NCBI GenBank assembly: GCA_014529385.2
Contig: CM043956.1
Location: 88,903,221-88,967,220 of the forward strand
DNA: 64,000 nt
Direction: 5' to 3'
Source of the DNA: Adiantum capillus-veneris
Lineage: Eukaryota; Streptophyta; Polypodiopsida; Polypodiales; Pteridaceae
Under the pieces are notes generated by a model. It did not search any database. It had not been told where the DNA came from and worked only from the letters and a program-made list of their open reading frames with translations. A program made the translations under genes and the position numbers. Position 1 is the first letter of the stretch. Each line of letters starts with the position of its first letter. This document shows positions 56,222 to 64,000 of this stretch, one piece after another.

Positions 56222-57435
56222 GAAGTGAAAAATTATATTATTCGTCTTTAAAAGCCATGGGGTCAAACGCCTACAATCCTCATGGATCTAAGACAATGTC
56301 GAGTACAAAATAAAATGAAGTGTAGTGAAAAAATTGAATTAAAAGATTAAAATTAATATCGGCAGACTGAAGTCATCATCATCATGATCATCCCAATGCC
56401 CGAGATGGTCGGCAACAGGCAACGTTATCACAAGAAGTTGGTCGTTGAGAAGCTTGTCGATGTCTAAGTATGCTTGGCAGCCCAGTGATGTCCGAAAGGC
56501 TATTGTATGCTTATTGGTATGTCAGTCCGTAGTGGAGAGCGAAATGAAATGAAATGTTTTTATGAATCGTCTTTACAAGGGGTGTGGGATCAAACTCATA
56601 AAATCTTATGGATGGAAGACAGTGTCTAGGTACAAAATGAAACAAGGTAGAAGACAATGTCTAGGTACAAAATGAAACAAGGTAAAATAAAATCTGAGGA
56701 TGGCTGACGTCGTCGGAAGATGTATTGCATCCGCTGCTACAGAGCTTAGTCAATGCCCGCCACTGTAAGCCGTCGTCAGAAAGCAAAATAGATTGAGAGA
56801 CTTGCTCCTGCTTGCTAGCTGAATGAGAGCACAATAGTTCCACTAAGAGAGAGATGCACACCAAGTGTGACCAGTTGCGGAGAAGGAGGGTCCTCAGGGT
56901 GTTGAAAGCAGGGCCTCAAGGATTGCTACGAATCATGGAGAAGAAGAGCTCTGCAAGGCAAGGCCGGGTTGGATTTAAAGGATCATAAGCTGGCTGTGTC
57001 GAGGGTCGAGAGGGCCCGTACAGGAGGGCACTTTGCTCACTAGATCAGTGAGCATGGGGTGCCGCAGTCAGCGTTGCAGGGAGTTGAAGGTTGCCATTGA
57101 CAAAACATGATGCCAGAGAAACTGTTGAGGGGTATGGGTTGCCAACGTCATAGAGCAAGGGCAAGGAGGAGCGCTGAATATTGCATGAGGGAGAGGTTGA
57201 CAGAGTGTGTGAGAGCCGGTGGGTGTGTGTGTTTGTGGTGGTTGCTGCAGCTCCTACCACCAATCTCGGGTAGCAAAGTGAGCGCCCTTGCATGGCCATC
57301 AAAAGATGATGGGTCGTGACTGCAACTCCGAGAGTTGGGGGGGTAGGCACGGTTATAGAGAGAGAGGCTTATGAATGTGACAGAGAGAGAGAAAGCTCGT
57401 CACCGCAGGAGAGAGAGAGATGGCGGCTGAAAAGA

Positions 57436-57486
<51 letters not shown>

Positions 57487-57760
57487 AAAAAAGGAGTGTG
57501 GGTTGGTCTGTTGCAGCGTAGATCGCGGGCTGGCCGTTGGTGTCTGTGTGTGTGTGTGGCATGGGATGAAAGAAAAGGCGGCGCCCACACAGCTGCGTGC
57601 TTATGTGTAGTAAACTACAGCTTCAACATGGTGGCCAGAGAGAGAGAGAGAGAGAGAGTTGGTGGTTACCAACTGGAGAGAGAGAGAGAGATTGGTGGTT
57701 ACCAACTGGAGAGAGAGAGAGAGAGATTGGTGGCGACGTCTACATAGGACAAGAGAAGGA
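56170..57760. repeat. GA-rich region with several (GA)n tracts
   Basis: Tracts at 56170-56218, 57439-57480 and several shorter ones at 57637-57727, the last interspersed with three copies of TTGGTGGTTACCAACTGGA or part of it. The frames here (Arg-Glu repeats) are low-complexity readings, not genes. Confidence 0.9.
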
Positions 57761-58733
57761 CTGCGGGATAGACAAAGAGAATGAGAGATAGGGGTTGCAA
57801 CTTCGTGTCTGGTGGTTGGTGAGTTCGGGTAGCTAGCGACCCAGAGGTTGAGAGGGAGGGTGCCGTCAAAGCTGGTGGGAAGCTGCATGGAGGTTGACGG
57901 GGAATTCTATGGTGGGCCAAGCATGCATGCTCTGGTCCACTGTAACCATCCATGCACTGGAGTATAAGTGGTTCACGATGAAACTGAGAGAGAGGGTAGT
58001 TGTGACTGGCCACAAAGAGAGATCGACTGACGGCGTCCAATGAAATAGGAAGAACTCCCGCAAGAGAGAGAGATTGGAGGGAGACGCAAAGTCTGTAGGG
58101 GTGTGTGTGTGCACGTGCAGGCACGCATGCACACATGCAATGTACAGTGGTTTTGACGTTCTCATATCAAGTTTGATGACGCCGAGCTGTGGCAAGGGTT
58201 CTCGTCTCTACAAGGGTTCTCGTCACGACCCTGATCTGTGATTCTGCCACATCGGATTGGTACTGTTCGGCTACTTCTCCCACTCGATCCGTGTACCTAG
58301 TATCGTAACACTCTTCTTCTTCTCAAGCTGGTAACACAAATCATACCCAAGTATGCACAAAGGAGTACCGACTATTCTATACTATTATGATAATTATGTT
58401 GATTACTCGTCCCATATTCCCACTTAATTGTCTAAATCAAGCTTATAATATGAAATAATACCGATACTTATTACATATAATTAGTATGATAACATCAATG
58501 CGCTTAAAATGATGAAAGACTAATGTTCAGGTCTTTGAATATTGCAGCAGAAGCACAGAGAGGAAAAACAAAACAAAACAAAAATAAATAAAAATTAATA
58601 GCATAGAAGAGGTGATGTAACTTAGCTGAAGAGAAAAAATTTGTAATGTTCCATGATTTGGCAAATCATGGAGTTCTACTCGGAATGCCCGACTCTTTGT
58701 TATCCAAACCGTAGCCTAAAGCTCTGATACCAC

Positions 58734-59223
58734 TGCTACAACGGGATGCGCGGCTGCCCTGCAAAATACCGAAAAACAATATACTACAAGCTGTAAAACG
58801 GAAAAATCTCTATACCTTGCGAATCCACGAGCACATAATCGACGATATACGCGAACAAAGAGAGATAGAGGGCGGGAGAGAAATAAAGGAAGCCTGCAGG
58901 CGCACCTCCTAGAGCAGAGTGCTACGTCGGCACGACGAGAGAGAAGAGGGAAGAGGAGAGAAGAACAACGCAAGCACTGGGTGCAATCTCCCCCCGTGCA
59001 AGAGTGACCATTTCCCTCTTGCACGTATTTCATTTATAGATTTCTTAAATGGTCAAATTGAGTACAAACTGGCCGGCCGGTCATAAATGGCCAAAGCTCA
59101 TAAAAGAGCACTTGAATAATAAAATGTACAATGTATATACTTTCATTCGCATAGGCCTAGCTCGGTCCCAGTCTTTTTCCACTTGTCAGCTGCAACAAAT
59201 AATAAAATATCAATTCCATAACA
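58734..59223 (-). repeat. 5' LTR of the third pol-less element
   Basis: 490 bp, direct repeat of 53477-53966. Primer-binding site 58721-58732 is one base inside. The outer duplication AAGGC follows at 59224. Confidence 0.93.
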
Positions 59224-59228
59224 AAGGC

Positions 59229-59900
59229 ACCTCGATTGAAGTAGGCTCTTCTATTGGTTGAGATCCCTTTTGGCCAAAGGGCTTAGCTCTTTAGAGTTTT
59301 TAGTTGATAGTGGTTTCAATCAAATAGTTTTACAAAGTTCACCATTTGCTATGAGAAGATAGTTGGACCAAATGTTGATTTATCGGTGCTCTTAGGAAAA
59401 GATTTTTCACTCATGTTTTCAAGGCCAATTTTTTTTTTTACAAAGGGCGAGTATTGTTAGGACCACACGGTCTCTAGGCCAAGTTGGATAGTTTTTAATA
59501 AGAGGGGCGGGCGGGGGGGTGGGGTCTTCCCCTAAATATAGCATCCATGAGTCCTAGAAGAGGGTGTGGTTGCATGGACAAGACTACGCTCAAAGCGCCA
59601 ACGTATTCACACTATAACAAAAGATGATGAAAATATTAGATTTTATAAATACCTTGACAAGAGATTCCATGTTATCAAAGTTTAAACATTTGTCTTTGAA
59701 ACGAGAGGTAAGGGCTGACACCTTGTGATGGAGGCAACAGCTCAAAACAAGAGCACGTGAAATGGTTGAGGATTAAGCAAACCCTCCTGGCGAATGAGCA
59801 CGAGGAGATAAACGCACTCCGACTACAAGCCAAGGAGAGACATGTTAAGAATGAGGAAGCTTTCTCAGTGAAATTATTGGGAAGGAGGACTTTTCCTTAC
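59229..59900. other. Probable LINE flank, no readable gene
   Basis: Between the LTR element and the clear LINE frame. Protein-like scraps (GLRSLLAKGLSSLEF) near 59260 may be decayed reverse transcriptase, but no motif confirms it. Confidence 0.35.
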
Positions 59901-61640
59901 CCGCAATCATAGAGGCTAGGTCAAAACCTTTTAGAACCACGTCGAGGTTGGTATTAATCTCTCTCTCCAAAGATGACAATTTTGACTATGCTAGATGGAC
60001 TAGAGAGATTGTTAAGAGGGGTGATATCTTCAAACACTTAGGAGTACCTATGGGAGAGGGGACTACCTTCAGACAAGCTTTTGATTGGTTTCATAATAGG
60101 CTTAAACACAAGATGAAAAGATGGGAATTTATCCTACTCCCGTTTCACTATCAAGCAAGACTCATCAACACCTTCTTGGTACCATACGTAACATATGCCT
60201 CTCCTTTCCTCCATTTATCAAAGAGGAACTGGAAGGCATTCCTCAAGCCCATCAAGGAATCTCTATGGAGAAACAAAGTAACTGGAAGTAGGCCGTGGCA
60301 ATGGAGTAAGCGGGAGGCCATGGTCAAAAGCCAAAGAATCTGGGAGGTTTAGGCATCCTTGACCCTTCCATTCACAGTGAGGCTCTTTATTAGAAATTAT
60401 TTCAGACTCTAGCCGAATTTGACGAGAGTTGGGCCTCTATGGCTAGGGAAATGGTAATGAATGCAAATCTCAGATCTAGAGGGGGAAAGTGGTTGAATCT
60501 CAATTTTCAAATAGACTTTTGCCCCTCCAAAAGAGTGCAGTTAGAACTAGGGGGCTTCACTGCAAATTCATAGGAAAATGTTGCAAATTCACCTCCATAC
60601 TTATCTAAGATGAAGAGACTAGCTACTGGAAAAACATTGCTCTGCACTAGTCTCCCTAGGGCCCCATTCTACAAGGTCTTGTTCTTGATCGCAATTGGAC
60701 TAAGATTGCAAGACTACTCAACAACAAAGCTTTTGGCACCCTGGCCTCTTTGTGGAATCATCTGAAGGAGGATGGTAGTCTCTCGAACAATTGAAAGAAG
60801 TCAACAGCCTCTTTCTACAGGTCCTTGTTGGTAGACTCCTGGATCTCCTACCCCATTTCTTTCTCCCACTATGCTCTACGGAAGTCAAGTGGAAGTGGCA
60901 CCGGGGAAAAGTCATTTTGTTCTTCATCAACAAAGAGCATTTATGAGAAACTAGCTTTCTCTGAGAAGTGGGTTGGGCATCTCAACAAAACTTGGTCCAA
61001 AAGGTGGAGCAAGTTCAACTGGAGCCAGGTTTTGGAGAACATTTGGCACTCTGAATGCAAAGATGAGCAGAAAGTCTTCCTCTAAAAAATGCTTTTGGGT
61101 TTTTTGCCAACTGGGGACAAGGCCAAAGTGAGGGGTCTTGGCGATGGAACCTGCATCAGATGCAAATAGCACATGGACACCATATTCAACCTCATTTGGG
61201 ATGTCCAATGATCAAGAGCTTCGCTGGAAGAGTTTGCAGATGGGTGTTTTGCTAGTTGGGCACCCCATTCTTTAGAAGAGACCTAGTACTAAGCTCCAAA
61301 CGCTTGGATAATGAAGAGTTGAGAGCATAAATTTGTATAGCTAGAGTTGTAGTCCCGAAAGCCATATGGGTCTTTAGGAATGAACAACTATTCCAAAAAA
61401 AGAACGGAATGCTACATACAAAACCAATGCTAGAAACTTACGCATGGCTTCTGGCAAGCAAGAGGAAGCGACTTGCTGAGAAGAAGAAGAAGATAAGTCC
61501 TTGACAAAATATAGTAATTTTGTAACATGATTTAAGGGTAGGTTTAGGGACAATGGTCTCAAATCCCCACGTGGGGAGGGGAGGGAGGTTGTGTCCATTA
61601 GATTGACTTTTTTGTATATGCTAGATGTCCTTTTGGAAAG
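59900..61640 (+). pseudogene. LINE 3' half: RT thumb to C-terminus, plus strand
   Basis: The frame 59948-60352 has the L1-type segment after the RT palm: FKHLGVPMGEG, then W..N.LKHKMKRWE, ARLINTFLVPYV and LWRNKV. Beyond a stop, pieces include FGTLASLWNHLKEDG near 60730, KSIYEKLAFSEKWVGHLNKTWSKRWSKFNW split over 60940-61030, a Cys pair (GDGTCIRCK) near 61140, and a C-terminal VFRNEQLFQKKNG near 61375. Stops and shifts make it inactive. It matches the family of the other LINE copies here. Confidence 0.78.
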
Positions 61641-61653
61641 GATATGACAAGGT

Positions 61654-61905
61654 CTTTATGTATTATTTTGAGTTTTTCAATCAAGCTCACATGAGAATTT
61701 TAAGAAAAGAAAATAGTTTAAATGTTTGTGGATTAATTATATATTCTGCTTCAAGCCCGGCTTGAAGGCTTGAAGGACTTTATGTATTATTTTGAGTTTT
61801 TCAATCAAGCTCACATGAGAATTTTAAGAAAAGAAAATAGTTTAAATGTTTGTGGATTAATTATATATTCTGCTTCAAGCCCCGCTAGGCTTGAAGGATA
61901 TGTTG
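61654..61905 (+). repeat. Tandem duplication of about 124 bp
   Basis: CTTTATGTATTATTTTGAG to CTTCAAGCCCGG is repeated almost exactly at 61778-61905, directly after the LINE 3' end. Each unit ends in a small inverted repeat TTCAAGCC/GGCTTGAA. Confidence 0.92.
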
Positions 61906-62704
61906 TTCTTAGGTTGAAATTTGTAGAACTAATGTATGATATTGCTCATTTGATCCTTTGTTTCTAAAATTTTAGCATACATTCGACATAGAAATTATAT
62001 CTACAAGTCCAAGCGAGAAAAACTAATAATCTAAGTTTTTTAATTATGAATACCACTCCATTACTCTTCTTAATGCAAAATAGTTCTTATTTATAGCTTT
62101 ATAACCTTTTTCTAGAGGAAAATAACTCACTTGACAAAGGGTATCATTGTTTGTTTCATAGCTCAAAATAGCTAAAAAGACTAAGATTGCATCCGGAGGA
62201 GTAATTGCATATAGCACGTGCAAACAAGAGGTATTTACATAATTCTTTACATGTATATTTTCAAGTATTATATATATCTCTTATGTATTCATTCTTGTAA
62301 AAAACTATCCGTTATGTATGAATTTTTTCACTTTTTCAATAAAAAAAAATCTTAATGTAAGTAATTTTTTTTGTAAATGTACCTAATTATAAATACCTTT
62401 TTTTGTTCGCATGTGCTATCTTACATATTTCCTAGTGGACGCCCTAGGGATTGCACGCCCTTTTTTGAAAAATGGGACTTCCTAAATTTGTTTTCTCTTG
62501 AACACATGATATATAGGATCTACAACAATGACACCACCCCCCCCCCCCCCCCCCCCCCCCCTCCCCCAACAACACACACACACACACACAAAGGGCAATT
62601 CCACACTAAGAGAGATCTGTGTAGAGAAAAGAACATTGCCTTCAACAAAAACTTCAAAACACTACAACCACTGGTCACACCAAGGAAACAAGCCCATCCT
62701 TGTT
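61906..62704. other. No gene; run of 25 C at 62537-62561
   Basis: AT-rich sequence followed by 25 cytosines and a (CA)n tract. The proline-rich frame read through it is an artefact. Confidence 0.75.
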
Positions 62705-63302
62705 TTTAAAAAAAAGCAAAACTCACAATTGTGAGTGAATTATATTGAACAGCCCAAAAAATTACAAGGTCTCGTCATGCTCTTGTTGAGCCATGAAATC
62801 ATCCAGAGACTATAATTACATCGGCTATCAGGGCAGCCACCCCCACCAACCCGCCTCCTCCTCCTCGATACACAAGGTCCATAAACTTGTCCTTATGAGA
62901 TCTTTTATTTACCGATGGCTAAGATTTTCCCCCGTCCTAGGCATTCCATCTGCTGACAACAAGGCACAAGTAGTCCTAGACCAATCCTCTGAGTGATGCT
63001 TGCGCCCGAGTGTCCATAGTAGCACTTTGCTTTCTTGAGTAATTTCTGCGAAGCAGCCTGCCACCTCAAAACCTCCTTCAAACACACGTCGGTTCCTTGT
63101 TTGCCATACATTATGTAAGAAGAAGTATTTGACGATTTGAAAGCTGACGAGGAGGGCAGGACTTCTTGAATTCCTGCCTCCAAAGAATAGGTTAGTCTTG
63201 AAGAAACTAATTTTCCATGTTCTTTGGACCCACTTGCATATTTTCCCTGTGAGCCCTTTAATAGTTGGGCAGTCCATGAATAGGTGGGCCAAATCTTCAC
63301 AA
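62705..63302 (-). mobile_element. 5'-truncated LINE copy, minus strand, C-terminus open
   Basis: The 127-codon minus-strand frame (63292-62909) is the best preserved C-terminus of the family here: HLFMDCPTIKGLTGKICKWVQ, FFKTNLFFGG, FQIVKYFFLHNVWQTRNRRVFEGG. The tail follows in minus orientation with the palindrome ACTCACAATTGTGAGT at 62721-62736, TTTTGC and an A-rich end near 62709. The copy lacks everything upstream, as is usual for LINEs. Confidence 0.8.
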
Positions 63303-64000
63303 GCCCATCCTTCTTAAAAGGTCAATGTTCAGTCGACAAGTACCAAGCAAAAAGCCAATTTATCAATGAAAGTATCCATTTTTCAAAGCATTGGCAAGGA
63401 CGAAGAAGAATTAAGTGTTCGTCCCTCGTAGATATTAAAGTGTTGCAAATTTTTTTGAGAGTATTGTGTATATATATCAGGTAATTTCTTTGGATGGCAG
63501 TGAAGAAGAGGCAAAAGATAGTTCAATTTGAATTTGAGCCAACTCCTCCACAGTCTGGGGATGGTGAGCAAGGTATGGGTGCCCCTTCTATGGATGATCA
63601 ATCCATGTGCAAGTTTGGTCCATTACAGAGAACCCAAAAATTGATGGATGAGTTTCATGTTTGGGATGTCATCTCTTCGAGTGTTTGCAAGATATGTCCA
63701 AGGGAGAAGGCCAGGAAGCTCCACTGAGCTAATTTTAACAAACATGGAGTACGGCTTTTTCATCATCTATATGCAAATAAAAATTCCTACATCCATCATG
63801 AATTGGTTATTGCAGCCAAGCACTTCATGCAAGTCAATATGATACATTTTGTTATAATCAATGAAATTTCAAAAAATATACTAAAGGGGCACATTGGGTA
63901 GTGCATTTTCGATGGAAAAATTACGTATGCAACCATGGTCAGGAGGCTCTGACCTATTTTTTGAGAGATGGTTTCCAAGCCTCAAGGGTTTCTCTCTAGA
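63303..64000. other. No recognised gene; one protein-like small ORF
   Basis: At 63494-63727 a 77-codon plus-strand frame (QFEFEPTPPQSGDGEQ, MDEFHVWDVISSSVCKICP) has normal protein composition and a C-x2-C pair. I do not recognise it; it may be an exon or captured fragment. The rest of the segment shows nothing. Confidence 0.4.

Larger units (their letters stand above)
53477..59223 (-). mobile_element. Third pol-less LTR retrotransposon (LARD-like), minus strand, structurally complete
   Basis: The two LTRs are each 490 bp (53477-53966 and 58734-59223), with about ten differences by eye, flanked by a matching 5-bp duplication AAGGC (53472-53476 and 59224-59228). A primer site TGGTATCAGAGC lies on the minus strand at 58721-58732. 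The 4.77-kb internal region has no gag or pol domain; it holds repeats, GA tracts and hairpins. Such elements can move only with enzymes supplied by an autonomous relative. Its high LTR similarity suggests a fairly recent insertion. Confidence 0.92.

Noticed and set aside
57316-57747. Long open frame of about 143 codons rich in Arg-Glu
   Set aside because: It is a reading of (GA)n tracts inside a non-coding element; the opposite strand gives Leu-Ser repeats of similar length.
62377-62709. Proline-rich frame
   Set aside because: Reads through the C25 run and CA tract.

Overview
The window is nuclear DNA of a land plant and consists almost entirely of transposable elements nested in and beside one another. 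Evidence for a plant: Copia and Gypsy elements with plant-type primer-binding sites (initiator-Met type TGGTATCAGAGC and the Ogre/Tat-style TGGCGCCGTTGCCGGGGAC), a PIF/Harbinger element with a trihelix-like second protein, a Helitron 3' end ending in CTAG, a tRNA-derived SINE and many 5'-truncated LINE copies. I found no convincing host gene, rRNA, tRNA, CRISPR array or prokaryotic feature. The species cannot be named from this sequence.

Layout. 1-8326: a minus-strand LTR element without recognisable pol (3' LTR cut by the window start, primer site at 7241-7260), carrying an array of 24-bp palindromes in its leader. 8327-11043: a PIF/Harbinger element with an open DNA-binding ORF and a transposase broken by in-frame stops. 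11345-12425: LINE remnant. 12429-17638: a plus-strand Copia element with TSD GTTTT. 17645-23237: a decayed minus-strand Gypsy element, itself split by a 1.36-kb terminal-inverted-repeat element (19633-20989). 23238-23665: a minus-strand scrap of the first Copia family. 23688-29227: a minus-strand Copia element with TSD TGTTG and a 574-codon RT/RNase H frame that has an internal deletion.

29228-35467 holds microsatellites, a Helitron 3' end (31231-31273) and the 5' half of a LINE (32860-34565). 35468-40621 is a second pol-less LTR element (minus). 40979-43083 is a gutted Copia element (minus). 44230-46358 holds two LINE 3' halves (minus), followed by one LTR plus leader of the gutted Copia family (46359-46890). 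47312-53300 holds microsatellites, a 325-bp tandem duplication, a SINE and LINE tails. 53477-59223 is a third pol-less LTR element (minus) with TSD AAGGC; it carries two abutting perfect hairpins and an array of a 19-22 bp motif. 59224-63302 is again LINE material.

The elements do not form a pathway. The three pol-less LTR elements have LTRs, primer sites and purine tracts but no enzymes, so if they moved they must have used enzymes from relatives elsewhere. The least explained structures are the palindrome array at 5146-6728, the twin hairpins at 55339-55422, the TTAA-flanked element at 19633-20989, and a 16-bp palindrome that marks LINE 3' ends across the window.
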